Positions 1 to 11,903 of a stretch of DNA of 64,000 nucleotides are shown here, one piece after another. The notes under the pieces are model-generated. The model had not been told where the DNA came from. It searched no databases and saw nothing but the letters and a program-made list of their open reading frames with translations. The DNA is from Prorocentrum cordatum (lineage: Eukaryota; Sar; Dinophyceae; Prorocentrales; Prorocentraceae): NCBI GenBank assembly GCA_963575745.1, contig CAUYUJ010004291.1, positions 310,317-374,316 of the forward strand. The letters are read 5' to 3'. Positions within the stretch are counted from its first letter, which is position 1. Every line of letters starts with the position of its first letter. The position numbers were made by a program, and so were the translations under genes.

Positions 1-739
1 CTCCACATCGATCCGCATCGTCGATGCAGCGGCAATGCGGAGCGATCCTCCGACGCCATCTACTCCGATCCCATCTACAATGGGGGCTCGGCCACAAGAA
101 ACCTCCGCAAGAAACCCAACCCTGAAATACGCGATTTGTTCAGTGAAAATCCAAATGTGTCGATCGAACATCGTCAAGACCTGCTTGGGAGCCCATCCAA
201 ATCCAAGAGACCCAGGGCACCCTGGCAGAACCCAACTGGCTTCTGGGTACGCGCCCCCCCTGCAGGAGGCCTAGAGACTGGCACCCCGCACCCGACGGCG
301 GCACCCGCGGTCCTCCCTGCCGGGCGGGGTGCCAGGACGCAGGGCTTGGGGGTGCGATCTATGAAGGGGCCCTGGGGCACACAAATAAATACACACAAAT
401 AAAAGGATTCCCCATATTTTCCCATAGTTTCTGGGTTTTCGTCTTCCCCCCCACTTCCCATGGTTTCCCATCTTTTCCTGGGAGTCGACGATTAATATTG
501 TGTCTGTGTGTGTTGTTTTTCCCTCCTGAGTAAGGCGTTCTCCCCAGAAGCCCACCCCCCGTCGCGGCGAGACTGCTCCGCCCCCGCTGCGGCCGGGGCG
601 GGGGAAGCCCTTCTCGGGCCGTGAAGTCTGCCCCCGGACGTGCCGCGCCGCGAGGCACATCAGGACGGAGGCTTTCCTCCCGGCTTCGGGGGCGTTCGGG
701 CGCATCGGCGCAGCCGGCGTGGGGAGAAAATCGGGGTCC
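1..739. other. GC-rich unassigned DNA
   Basis: I see no supported gene. Short open frames occur on both strands without domain-like composition. A phrase around 91-125 (CAAGAAACC followed by CGCAAGAAACCCAACCCTGA) recurs near 32,606-32,637, so part of this stretch belongs to a dispersed repeat. A CGATGC-rich phrase near 11-38 resembles the palindrome at 740-763. Confidence 0.5.
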
Positions 740-763
740 GCATCGCCGATGCATCGGCGATGC
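740..763. repeat. 24-bp perfect palindrome
   Basis: GCATCGCCGATG is followed directly by its own reverse complement with no spacer. The function is unknown. It could extrude as a small cruciform or be a dimeric binding site. Confidence 0.8.
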
Positions 764-2570
764 AACGCAATCTTCCGACCCCATTTGCTCGGACCCCAGC
801 TGATCAGGTCGGGCATGCCCTCCTGCAGGCGGACTTCGGAAGAAGATGAAAAATTGTCAAACAACATCAAAAACAGTCAAACATAGCCGAAACATCGTCC
901 CCATAGTATGATTTGATTATGTGTGCATCTTCCTGCTGAAGAAGGACATGCTTTTTGGCGTTCCAACCTACTTTAGCCTAGATCACCAGAAAGAATTTCG
1001 AGCACCAAGAAAACACCGAAACTGGAGTGTCTTCAGGTGTTTGCCCTTGGGAGGCGATACTCGTTCGACACCGTTTCGATACTTTTCTGGGTGCTCAAAG
1101 TATGTCTGGGATGTGGTCTTGTAAATACGATGGGAACAACGTAGACCTCGACTTGAAAAATGCACATGTCCGAGCGACGCCAAGGAAACGGCTCCCGGAA
1201 CGAGCCTCGACCCTCGACCCTGGCGGGGGGTCCCCTCTCTGCCTGGGGGGTCCCCTCCGCGGGAGGGACGCCCGCGGAGGGCCCTCCACAGGAGCAGGGG
1301 GAGGATCGAGCGAGGAAGAGGGTCGAGGACCGAGCGAGGAGGGTCGGAGGTCGATGCGGCGGGAGAAGCGTCGGGGCTGCGTGAACGGCCGAGGCTTAGG
1401 CTTCTCCAGATGCCCCCGTTCACTGTGCCCCCGTCCACTGCGCGATCGGGGGGGGGGGGGCGATCCCTGGGGAGGGGGGGGGGGATAGTGCCCGTCTCAG
1501 GACTGGAAGGCCCCCTGTTGCAAGGTCCCTCCGAGGCCCTCCTGGCTCGCGCTCCCCCCCCCCCCGTCCCTCGCGCCCACCTCCAGCCGCACGCACCGGC
1601 AAATTTGAAGACGGTCGACGTGCAGCCGCTCCCGCAGAACGGCGAGTCTAGGCTGGCACTGCTCTTTTGTTGTTGCCCTACGCGCTCCGGCGCATGGCAC
1701 CTCGTTCGCTCAGGGGCCCCATTTCTGCGACCCTCGCTGCCCCCCCCCCCTGCATTCCCCTACTCCACCCCTTCCCTCCCCCCTCCCCCTCCCCTCTCTC
1801 CCCCGCCCATCCGCCCCCCCCCCCCCCCTCCACTCCCTCCCCCTGCCCCCCCGCCGTCGCAGGGAGGAGCCCAAAGCTGAATGGCAAGCACTTCTCCTAC
1901 TTCGGGGGAGGGCGAGGGCGGTGGCCTGGCCAGAAAAGAAAACAAACACAAAACACGAACAACCGCAAACAAAACACGCGCTTCAGACAAGCGCATTCTC
2001 CGGGAGATGCAAGAACCCGCGCGCGCACTCAGGAATCCCGTCAGAGAGAGAAAGAGAGAGAGAGAGAGAGAAACAAAAAAAGAGAAGGCCAAAAACGGCA
2101 CCACATAAACAGTCGCAGGTCCGCGCGGATTCTTCGGATCTGCGGCGAAGCCCCGCCTCCCTGGTGATGATGCCCAATGTTGCGAACAGCAGCTGGTGCA
2201 CCAGCCTCTAAAACATCATTTTAATACCACCGCGATGTATCCCCGCCACATCCCCGTTACATTCCCACCACGTCCCAGTTGCATCCCCGACGCCACGGCG
2301 AACCGCAGGGGATGCGCAGGGAATGTCTCCGAATCTTGGCCTCTCGTGCTGAAAAAAACGAGCTGACACGAAGTCAACGGTTGCAAACCACAATGGAACA
2401 AAGGATGTCCATTGCCCTTCCGTTGCGTGGATTTGAGCAGCACGGTGGCTTCGACACAGCGAAAAAGTGGATGGGGCAAACAGAGTGCGAACCGAACCGA
2501 CGACAGGGAGGTCAAAACCGAAGAGACTCCCATTCCTCCTCCGTCGCCTCGCGTTCCTCCTCGTTGTTTT
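764..2570. other. Unassigned DNA with pyrimidine tract and GA microsatellite
   Basis: No supported gene. The stretch holds poly-G/poly-C tracts near 1,447-1,490 and 1,550-1,565, a C/T-only tract near 1,740-1,858 and a (GA)n run at about 2,046-2,073. The proline- or arginine-rich open frames here follow from base composition. Confidence 0.5.
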
Positions 2571-2575
2571 CGTCG

Positions 2576-2700
2576 TCCTGCTCCTCCTTCTCCTCCTCCT
2601 CCTCCTCCTCCTCCTCCTCCTCCTCCTCCTCCTCCTCCGCCTCGCCATCTTCCTCCTCCCACCTCTTCCTCCTCATCCCTCCTCGTTTCTTGCTGAACGC
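2576..2700. repeat. (TCC)n microsatellite
   Basis: Near-continuous TCC triplets that read as poly-Ser, poly-Leu or poly-Pro on one strand and poly-Arg, poly-Glu or poly-Gly on the other. Frames through it are artefacts. The following ~420 bp hold nothing recognisable. Confidence 0.9.
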
Positions 2701-3119
2701 CGTCCTCATCGCCCTCCTCGCCGGCCCGTGTTTCCCACTTCTCGGGGGGAGCGACGGCTTTGGACGACGCGCCCCCCGATTTCTGAGGCCGTCACCCCCG
2801 ACGTCAGCGGGGCGCCTGCGCTTCACTCGTGCGTCAGAGCCACGTGGGGGGAAGGAGGAGTAAGAGGATGAGAAGAACAAGTGGAGGACCAGGAGCAGGA
2901 GGAAGACGACGAGGAATAGGCAGGGCGAGGCTAGACGAGCAGGCGCGAAGACTCGCTATGCTCGAACTCGAGCCACCTGCCCCGCCGACTCTCGAGACCG
3001 GGAGTCGACTCTCGAGGTGGCCAGGCCATTTACACTCGATGCATGAGATACCCGGACATTATTATTCCCCCACCTCCTCCTCCTCGCCATCATAATTCGA
3101 ATGTGCACGGCAAGGCCCA

Positions 3120-4640
3120 CTAGGACGGATCAAGATAATGGCCGCCGTCGACTCTTCGATCTTGTCGAGGCTGCCACCCAAGAGAAGGCATTCCCGGAGT
3201 CACTGACCCAGTTTTTTTCTGCGCGCACATCAATGTCTTCACCCTTGAGACAAGCGTCCAGCGCGAATGTCTGGATGTAGCTGACGACCCCTGGGCCGCC
3301 CATGTCCTTGGTGGCTGAGCTCTTGGAAGCATGATTGTAGCCGGGCTCGAACACGCTGCTGTCCTACGAAGGCGGGGCCGATGCATGCGCTTCCGACCTT
3401 CTGGAGGCGTTGCCCTGGGTTTTCAGGGGGGGCCAGGGCTTCGGCGGGGCGGCCGCGGGGCTTCGCGAGGGGCCCCAGGGTTTCAGGGGTGGGGAACTTG
3501 CAGTCGACGGGGGCGCCCTGCGCAACGAAAGAACGCACCCCGCCGGCTCGCAACGCCAAGGGGGAAGAGGGGGGATAACCTCGACCCCCAAAAGACCCCG
3601 CTGCGAGAGCACGGTCCGAGAGATCCCCAGGCTCGACGCCGACCACTACTGCGGGAACGCACCCGAACGGCGCCCGCAACGACCACCCCTTCTTCAGCAA
3701 GAAAGTCGGTACCTTGATCAAAACCTCGCTGTTTACACCATCGCGGAACTACAAGATGTTCTGGCCGACGGCCTCGCTGGCCACGATGACGATCACGATG
3801 GGGCCCGCGATCATGCCGATGAAGTGAAGGCACGCCGCAGGCAGGGGGGCCTGCAACGACGGTCACCATTGCCCGCTGCATCGCCAGGACTGACGGCATA
3901 ACTGGGTCTACATTGCATACCTCGGCATCTTCCGGATTGAAGTCGAACGCCTCGTAGTCGCCCCCCCTCGGTCAGAACGATGCTCGCGCGGGCCCACCTG
4001 CAGTCGGCGAGCGAGGGTAAGATCTCGTCCTTCTCCTTGATCAGGTTCTGAGACTTCTCGGCGCGCGACCGCGGCCAGCTCCTTGCGCCAGCGCGCGGGG
4101 TCTTCGGAGGTGTTAACGTCGATCTTGCCGCCGTCGAAAACGCAGTCAAATTCGACGGGCTGGCACGGGGCGCCAGCGCCGGGCTCGCCGAACAGCGCGT
4201 CGGTCTTGCCGCCGCCACCCGCGTCCTTCTCCGCGCATGGCATATCCGGGGCCCAGGCGGCGACGCGTCTGAAGGTGCCGCGGTCTTCGCGCAGCTTCGC
4301 GACCTTGCCCTTTCTGCCCCTTCGCGCACCCCTTAAACTTCCTCTCGCGCTCGGCCCGCTCAACGAGGGCCCCTGGGGCGCGGCGCAGGCGCCCTTCATC
4401 TCGGCGCCTCGGCCGCCCGCCGCTTGCTAGGGATGTCGCAGGGCAGTTTGCACGTCGTCGCGTCGTCGAGCGCGGCCTTCATCTCCAGGTTGGCGCCCGT
4501 CGCCTTCGCCAGGGCCGCGGGGGCGCCGAGGCGCTGGGCCCCCGGGCCCTCGCCCGGCTGGCCGAAGAGGGACCTTGCAGCCAGTGGCGCCCTCATCGTT
4601 CGCGCCCAACTTGGATCAAAGCGGCTGAGAATGCAAAGCC
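3120..4640 (-). pseudogene. Decayed hypothetical protein gene
   Basis: A protein-like signal runs down the minus strand but jumps frames. Order: a Cys-containing stretch (LEMKAALDDATTCKLPCD, about 4,490-4,430); a Lys/Arg-rich stretch; CVFDGGKIDVNTSEDPARW (about 4,140-4,080); AEKSQNLIKEKDEILPSLAD in another frame (about 4,060-4,000); a hydrophobic, membrane-like stretch GMIAGPIVIVIVASEAVGQN (about 3,820-3,745) followed by an in-frame TAG; then KVPTFLLKKGWSLRAPFG (about 3,715-3,660); and near 3,350 a last piece beginning FEPGYNHASKSSATKDMGG. The mixed hydrophilic and amphipathic composition, unlike nearby low-complexity frames, argues for former coding. I do not recognise the family. Introns could explain some frame changes, but the in-frame stop suggests decay. 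Confidence 0.45.
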
Positions 4641-5780
4641 CCGAAGAAGTCCCCGCCAACCCGGCCGCGCCAGCCCGCCGCGCATCCAACTCCAGGCGCA
4701 CCCGAACACTATTAAGAAGACCCGGGGGCCGAAGCCCCCGCGCCCTGAGGCCGCGCCCCCCCCCCCCCCCCCCCTGAGGCCCCAGCGGGGCCGGGCTGGG
4801 CGCGACGCGAACCACGGAATCCCGCCAGGGGGGCAATCCTCTACCAGGCTTGGTCGGATGCGCGCAGCTACGATGCTCGCCCGAGCGAGACAGAGGCGCG
4901 CGTGGAGCTGTTCCATCCAGAGGAGGCGCTACCACGGACGGCAATCACTAGGGATCGCGCCCCGGTGTTCTGGATGCGCGCGCCGTCGAGATCCTGGAGT
5001 CGGGCGCAACGACAGGCGCGCGTCGCTCATGTTGTCGATCCGGCGGCGCCCGAGGCGTTTGACCGTAGGGCCGCGAGGCGCAGGAAGACACATCGCCAAG
5101 TTCCCCACGCAGATCTGCCTCCCAAAACAAAATTGCCCTTGCAGGCGGCGCGGCGCCGCCCTTCCAGCCAGCGTTATTCTGCAAGTTGCCGTTGCCCGGC
5201 GCCCCCTTCCAGCCGGGCCGTTCACGCGCAGAGCATGAGGCTATCTCGGATGCGAGGGGGGGGCAAATCCCCCGGCGCCCGCGCCCAGCACCGCTCGAAG
5301 ATGGCGATTTCGCGGTTGCGGGCGGCTCCGCGGCGCCAGCGCTTGAGGCGACGCCCCTGCCCGTGCCCGCGGCGCCTGCAGAGCCCCATCTTCCGCCTCC
5401 GCTTCTCGCCCCCCCCCGCGCCCCCGCCCCTTCTTTTGCCGTCTGGCCCAGCCGATGTAAGCGATGAAGCAGTCGCCGCAGGCGTCGGCGTCGCCGCAGC
5501 TGCGACGGCGGTAACAAGCGGCGCCGGCCCCCCCGTTGCCGGCAAGGCGGCGGCGAGATTTTTGCAAACAAAGACTCCGCGGCGCCGTGGGGCCACGCGC
5601 ACCCCGCGCCGGCGTTCAAATGCCCCCGCCGCCCCAACTGCGAAGAGACACGGGCCGCTAGCGCGAGGTCCGCGGCCAGGCGCGCGCCCGTCGAGCCGAT
5701 CGCTTCTCGCGTTTGGAGAGATGCTGCTCTCAGGGAGGAGACTACCAGATCCGGTGTAAAACGCAGGCCCCCCGTAGGAC
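4641..5780 (-). other. GC-rich stretch with possible Cys-rich coding fragment
   Basis: Mostly very GC-rich sequence with Ala/Gly/Arg-rich shadows. One minus-strand segment (about 5,510-5,430) reads ACYRRRSCGDADACGDCFIA, with four cysteines in 15 residues. That could be a small metal-binding motif belonging to the N-terminus of the decayed gene at 4,640-3,120. Support is weak and the frame is not continuous. Confidence 0.25.
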
Positions 5781-6159
5781 ACCAGGAATTGACGCTGCGT
5801 TGATATTTAACAGAAGCTCAAGCCCGCGAGGGCAGACTACGCTGGCGTCAGCAGCAGCCAAGCAAAATCCCCCCCCCCCTTCGTCTGAAGAGCAAAACCA
5901 TATGTTTCAATTGCTCTGTTTGGAATGATGGCATGGTCCATGGTCCTGCTTGCGAGCGCGGTGGTCTGCGCATTGGTCCTCCCACGTCCCCTTTCCACGC
6001 AGCCAATCCGCGCCCCTCTGGATTGTCTTTTGCGCCGGTAGAAACCAGCGCGCACTTGGAACATGCGCGTCTTGATAGTTAGAGCGAATGCAGCAGTGCA
6101 GTTTTTGAAGACAGGGCCGAGAACACTGACATCCCCAGTCTAGCCGCGGCGCAAACAGG
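5781..6159. other. Unassigned DNA
   Basis: No supported gene. A minus-strand frame around 6,140-5,910 has a non-repetitive, Cys- and His-containing composition but no motif I can name. Confidence 0.4.
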
Positions 6160-6372
6160 GGATGACAGGGGATGAACGGGGGGCGCGCGGGGGGGGCGCA
6201 GGGGATGGCAGGGGGGCGCGCAGGGGGTGGCACGGGACGCACAGGGGATGTTCATAACCCGAAAGGGGATAGGCAGGGATGCACAGGGGATGATAGGGGA
6301 TGGGCAGCGGATGGCAGGGGGTGGGCAGGGGATGCACAAGGCATGACGGGGGATAGAAAGGGGATGAACATA
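6160..6372. repeat. GGGGATG-type minisatellite
   Basis: Imperfect tandem copies of an ~10-11-bp G-rich unit (variants of CAGGGGATGG) end at about 6,367. The minus-strand Cys/Pro/His-rich frame through it is a repeat shadow. Confidence 0.8.
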
Positions 6373-6602
6373 ATATAAACAAGTGATTCCTTGATCTGCT
6401 TGATACAAATGATGTAATTACGCTTGCCGCGTTCGACATCACTTTTCCTGCTGTTCGTCGCTGGGACGAGCCGCTTTTCTCTCCTGCGCCGGTGGGGCGC
6501 ACGCGCTTCTTCTCATCCCCATCGCCAATCCTCAAGACCCCTCCTCATCATCGTCCTGACTTCAGGCCGAAGGTTTCAGATGCAGGATGTCCGTGACCCT
6601 GG

Positions 6603-7130
6603 ATGGGGACGGCCTTCCTCGACCCCTCCTCCTCCTCGAATCCTCGACCCCCTGATGCTGGCCCCGCCCGCCTCGCCCTGGCGTCGGGCTTCGCCCCCCT
6701 CATTTGCAGCCCAAACAGCACTGCGGGGGTGCCTTCGAGGCTGCCTTCCCAGGGAAGACCAGGCTCTCCGTCCGGCCGGAGGATGTGGCGCAGCAGGTTG
6801 AGACGCGAGCGCCCTAGGTGCGAGCAGGCATCGAGGGCGTCGCCCTCCGACGAAGAGCGTCTTCTGGCGAGGAAGAGGCCCGCCGCGGCTGGCCGGGCCA
6901 AGAAGCAGCGCGGGAAGGAGGGCGCCCCCGCCCCCTCGCGGCGCAGAGCGACGACGAGGGCGACGGCGTGCCCAGCGACCAGCACGGGCCCGAGAACCAG
7001 TCCGAGGAGGCAGATGCCATGATGCGCCCCATCTGCGACAAGCCGATCACGAGTGACCAGCGGACGCATAGGACCTGCACGATGCACTACAAGCGGGGCC
7101 ACGCCGCGAAGTCGGCCCAAGGCGCTGCTG
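6603..7130 (+). pseudogene. Cys-motif hypothetical fragment (plus strand)
   Basis: The plus strand carries a basic stretch (SDEERLLARKRPAAAGRAKK, about 6,845-6,905) that resembles a nuclear-localisation signal. A one-base frame change leads to an acidic stretch (DDEGDGVPSDQHGPENQSEE) and a Cys/His motif RPICDKPITSDQRTHRTCTMH (about 7,024-7,087). The spacing resembles the Cys motif near the N-terminus of the SL-tagged gene at 44.5 kb (CFLCDDPLAPSSSRTWRG...C...C), so a related small zinc-binding module is possible. It is the main coding remnant on the plus strand. No clear continuation is visible downstream. Function unknown. Confidence 0.4.
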
Positions 7131-8660
7131 CTCGAAGCTCCAAGGTCCCAGGGGGCTTCCAAAGTGGGGCGCGGTGGGCCCCGGGGATCCGAGGGCCCCC
7201 CCCGCGTGTTAAACGGCCAGCGCAACGGCGTGGTCTCCCAGACCGCCGCGCCCCGATCTCCTCCGCGCCGCCGGGGGGCGGTCTGAGTCCTGCGCGGGGG
7301 CGTAGCCTACTGCATCCGATTTGGCCCCGAATCCCTCGGCCGGATGCGACCCAAATTCCTTCGGCCCGATTTGGCCCCAAATCTCTCGCACCCTGCGCAG
7401 CCTGCCCCTTGTCCTGGGCCTCCTGCTGCTGCCCTGCCGCGCCCGACGCCCCCCCTCGCTGAACGCGCGCCCCGGCAGTCGCGCCCCCGCCCCAGGCGCG
7501 CGAGCGCATGGCCTGGATGAAGCGCAGGGGCCCCGCGGCACACCAGGCGACGCCGCCGTCCATGGTCGCTTCTGGTCGCCGTTCGGCGGCGAAGCTCTCA
7601 AAGTTAAAGCCCGCCGCTGCGCGCGCGGCTCGGGGCGACCGCGCGATCGAGAAGGCAAGGCGCGCTGTTTTTTGTGACGAGTTGCAGCGCGTCGCCCGCC
7701 AGCGCTGCGCGACCGGCCGCGGCGGGGGGGGCGCTCGCAAGATGTACGAGAAAGCCTCGCAGACAGCAGCGCGCGCGGTCAGATCGCCGCGGCCGTGGCC
7801 GAGCAGGCCGAGGCGGAGGGGGGGGGGCGGGCGCGCGCGTCGGGAGCAGCATGGGCGGCGCCGTAGTAGAGGATCGCCCCCCCTGGCGGGATGAGGAAGC
7901 CCACTCGTGCTCGATCAAATCCACGCCTGCCCTGCCATGGCGACTTGCAATCCTCCTCGCTAGGTCGAGGCCCCGACGCGAGAGCGAATGCTGCCTGGCG
8001 CGCAGGGGCCCTGCAGCCGACGCCCCGGCGGCCTCCTAGCGAGCGCTCCCGTTGAAGCCCTCGCCTGCAGATTCGCCCAGGCTGGCGTTGCCGACCCTCC
8101 GCGCATGCCGCTGCAACTCTGGCGCACGCTCCCCGCCGCGGGCAACGACCTCCAAGTCGCGCCGCAACATCTCCCCGACGTGCTGGGTCAGCGCGTCGAC
8201 GCGCTCGCGAGCTGGCATCAGGCGGCCGCAAACGCGCGCGGGCACCGCCCTGCCCGTAGGCGTTCGCGAACGCCCATGGAGGCGATCCCAAGGATTTGAA
8301 GTCGACGTCGATGACCACGGCAGCAGCGCGGACCACTGTCTCCACGTTCAGCGTCAAACCATGCGCCGCCGCCGCGCCCGGCCAGATCGATGCCGCGCTT
8401 GGCCGACCCTGACTCAAAATCCGCCCTACTTTGGCTTTTTTTCCCCCAGCTTAACATTGCTTCGGAAATCCACCTACAAGAAGCCGAGAAAGTAGGTCGG
8501 AAACCGCTGCACGCCACAGAAAGTAAGGCGGATATCCACAGAGGTAGGGCGGAAACAGCAACAGAAAAGCAGGGCGGAAATTGGCATCAGCGGGGCCCGA
8601 AAAGCAAAGCAGAAATTCCAAGCCCTGCTTACGATTTTCCCGAAAGTAGCGCGGATCCGG
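7131..8660. other. Unassigned DNA with short internal repeats
   Basis: No gene I can defend; both strands are open because of high GC. Near 7,315-7,395 the phrase CGATTTGGCCCC(A/G)AATC occurs twice, about 45 bp apart. From about 8,415 to 8,660 a phrase like GTAGGGCGGAAA recurs loosely (8,425, 8,491, 8,545, 8,570, 8,650), which suggests a worn tandem repeat. Confidence 0.4.
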
Positions 8661-8779
8661 AGTTACGGGAGTCCAGAAAGAGCGACCGCCGCTGCGCAAC
8701 GTGCCCGCGAGCTTTCTGCAGCCGACAGCATCGCCGAGGGCCGCGTGGATGGCGATCCCCAGCTCTGCGTTTGTCCCCG

Positions 8780-10551
8780 CGGCTACTACGCTTCATCTCC
8801 CATCGTCGCATGCGTTCCAAAGGCTGCGTCACGTAGACGCGAGGGGCATCGACAACTTTCCAAATATATGCGTCGCGATAAGCAGCACAGAACCTCACAC
8901 CCACATTGCCCCAGGACTCCGGAAAGAATTGTGGCGGGATGTGGCGTTCGCATACCTCGCGAAGCACTCGCAGCTGACCGAAGATGTCGCGTAGCGTTTC
9001 GAACCGCCATATGGCCAGCTGCGCAGTGAACTCCTTGAGTAACGCTCCGAGGGGCAAGCCTGCGTGAGATTGCATGCGCTGCAGATGACGCCAGTGATCC
9101 TTATACTTAAAAAAGTGCAACAGCTTCGCAGAAACATTTGCATCTGTAGCAATCGAAGGTGCGTCTTATAAAGTTGGTTCATCAAGTTGCCCATGAGATG
9201 GTCCCATCCTGGCACGCGCAAGGCAAACTTGAAAAGAGATGCGCGCGAATCGACCTTCGGGGAAGGCGCATGAAACCCGCGACCTCTGATCCAGGCTCAG
9301 AATGCTGGCACGAGGTCGGGCATCTCTAATAACTGCAGCTCGGTGCCCATGTGAGTGGCAATGCTCGCGACGCTGCCAAACAAGTATTTGACAAAACGAA
9401 CGGCAGCACCAACTATCAACCACGCGCTCCACAACACGGCAATTGCGCTGTGCACACCGGACAGTTGCCCACACACCAAGGATACCCCAGGCATGATCCG
9501 TCCCTTGATTGACCCATCGGTGTAGCCCATACCCAGAATACTCCCTTGCACGGTGGTGCCTGTGGCCGCTGATGCATCTGTCATGATGTAGATCGAATCG
9601 ATGAGCCCGCCAGTCGCCACCACATCCAATCTAGCTCGCGATCGCTCGAGGGTAGAGCGGTTCGGGTGGTATTCCTTCCGAATGAACGGCACCAGCTCGC
9701 TGCGGCGACTCCAAGTCGCCAAAGGAGCGACGGTGGATGTAATTGTCGCGAGCGCGGAATGCATCAAGAAACGCATGCTGGTTACGTAAATGCAGACTGA
9801 ACCTGGGTGCCCTCAGTGGCTCCATGGGGTCGAAAGCTCGCTGCAGCTTCAAAGGCTCACAGGAGGGGGCGCTCGGCGGAGCCCGGTGCTGTCGTTTGCT
9901 GGGCACCGCGAGTTCCATCCGTTCAGGGCGCGCCGCATCTGCCAATGCCCGCAAGGGTTGATCAGCGCTGACGTCCTGCCACCAGCGCCTGACTACAGAC
10001 AGCACGGGCGCCCCCCCCCCACCCCCCCCCCCACCCCCCCCAAAAAACAATGCCCTCGTAACGAGGGCGCCCTCGTCGAAGAGGATTCGAAGATGCAAGA
10101 GTTCGGGGGCCACTCACTGCAGAAATGGCGACGCCCAGTGGTACCACCATGGTCTTTGTGATGTTGTGCAACATGCTGAGCGTGCCGAGATTAACCTTAG
10201 CTGGAAAGAACTCTCGATCACCGTGGCGATTGCGCAGCAACGCGCTTGACATTGAATGCGGTGCTCCTGTGCCTGGTCCGTCGCGATGGGTTCTTGCAGC
10301 AGTTGGCGGTCGCGGACGGTGTACTGGACATACCCCAGGCATTGCAATTTGGATTGGTCCCAGAGTTGGCTGCACCATGCTGCGCGGTCACGCTGCGAGA
10401 ATCCGTCGCGTCGACGAAAGCGCCAACTCAAGAGAACAACGCCGAATATAGAAATACTTGATCCTATCATCACCCGGTCGAAGAATCGTACAGTTCTCGA
10501 TCTACGGGTATCCCCGACGGCAAGAACGAGCTTCCTGCAAGCCAAGCTCAA
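8780..10551 (-). pseudogene. SDAS/TDMGTE-family protein, broken copy 1
   Basis: Several minus-strand frames together resemble the long ORF at 50,486-48,408. About 9,590-9,300 reads IYIMTDASAATGTTVQGSIL, then VLWSAWLIVGAAVRFVKYLF and SIATHMGTELQLLEMPDL. Downstream, in two more frames, come GWDHLMGNLMNQLYKTHLRL and KEFTAQLAIWRFETLRDIFG. The second copy has the counterparts in the same order: LYLFSDASPQWRGAELFATS, TTDMGTERLIVSQPGILDGF, GWKHWWDNALQRNLSGVIWF and AFAEWRWDQLLDC. I infer homology from this ordered similarity. At least four frame changes and a lost Asp (TDMGTE to THMGTE) mark it as decayed. The family function is unknown to me. The paired Asp motifs recall RNase-H-fold transposases, but that is only a hypothesis. 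A weak SL relic lies 121 bp upstream. Confidence 0.6.
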
Positions 10552-10671
10552 ACCTGACCAGTCGTAAACAACTCTCGTCGGGCCCGCGTTCGTGTCGCTT
10601 GAGGAGGAGCTGTCACGGAATCGTCAACGGACTCTTGCGGGAGACCTGCGACGACACAATTTTCCATGAAA

Positions 10672-10696
10672 CTTTGAGCCCAAACTGGCTACTGAG
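10672..10696 (-). other. Possible spliced-leader relic (weak)
   Basis: The minus strand reads AGTAGCCAGTTTGGGCTCAA here. This fits the dinoflagellate spliced leader if two one-base insertions and a few substitutions are allowed. Alone it would be weak, but it lies just upstream of a same-strand gene remnant, as clearer relics in the window do. Confidence 0.35.
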
Positions 10697-11205
10697 AGCG
10701 AGTACGATGAAGGCAACGCGCATTTGCATATTGCATCTAATATTTGCGATGGCTGATAGACGGCTTCCTTGAAGATGGGCCCAGCTCCCCCTGCCCTCGC
10801 TCTCGAGCCCCGTGCAGTTTACTTCCCATGGGGGGGGAGAAGGGGGGAGCATGACGAGAAGGAGGCGGAGGAGGAGGAGGAGGAAGGAGAGGGAAGAGGA
10901 ACAGGAGGATAGTGGTGATGTTTTGTCTAGACCGTCTGGAGAATGAGTCTGCGAAGAGAGCGCACCGGCTGCCTAATGAGCTCGACAAGGGGGGAGGGGT
11001 TACCCTCCCCCTGGGGTGCGGGGGGAGGCCGCCCAATTCTTTACAGGGGGCGACTGCAGCATCTCTGGGCCTCAACACTCCCTGGCACACGGAGCGCGCC
11101 CGGGTCGGAGCCACAGGCGCCGCCAGGAGAGCCCGGCGCCGATCTGAGAAGTACGTGCGGACCTCCGAAAGAATGTGCACATCGCGTGTATGTATATGGT
11201 TACAG
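10697..11205. other. Unassigned DNA with GAG-rich tract
   Basis: No supported gene. A GAG-rich tract lies at about 10,856-10,905. The rest is GC-rich with no recognisable motif. Confidence 0.4.
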
Positions 11206-11551
11206 ATATACACACATATGCATATACATATACATAGACACCTACAACTGCATATACGTATGACTATACATCTAGCACATACACATTTACACATACATTT
11301 AGCATACACGTCCACACACACATATATATATATATATGAATATATACACACGCAAACATACGTACACATGCACACACATACATAGTCACATACGTATGCA
11401 TAGGCGCATACCTATATACATACGTAACAAACACGTATACCATGTGTATATCTATACCTGTACGAACAATGGGTGCGCACACATGTATACATACGCATAT
11501 GGGCATACATCAATATATATATATATATATGTATGTCGAAATATACACACA
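11206..11551. repeat. TA/CA/CATA microsatellite block
   Basis: Alternating (CATA)n, (CA)n and (TA)n runs form a compound, partly degraded microsatellite. It ends directly at the hairpin that opens the duplicated segment at 11,552. Confidence 0.85.
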
Positions 11552-11817
11552 CTAGAACCATGCTTCGCGCGCGCTCAGGTTCTAGCAGGCCCCAGGCCTT
11601 GACGAATTCACTGCTCCACTGAAGTAGTGGACCACAGTCCACGCATGCCAATCTGCATTCCGAAAGGCCTTCGAGGAAAATGGTTGTGTAGGGGGGCGGA
11701 GGCCGTATGAATCGGGTTCCCAGAAGGCCTTCTGGAAGCATGGGTTTGGGGCGTCTTGGGGAGCATGTTGGGGCGTGCCGTCGTCGTCGCAATGTCGTCG
11801 TCGCCTGTTGGGGCGCG

Positions 11818-11854
<37 letters not shown>

Positions 11855-11855
11855 A

Positions 11856-11903
<48 letters not shown>

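Noticed and set aside
11552-11585. tRNA-like gene
   Set aside because: A single hairpin with no cloverleaf arms, T-loop or anticodon arm.
11817-11900. TCG runs here and at 21,368-21,420 as a coding poly-Ser or poly-Arg tract
   Set aside because: It is the variable part of the duplicated segment and its length differs between copies without frame constraint.
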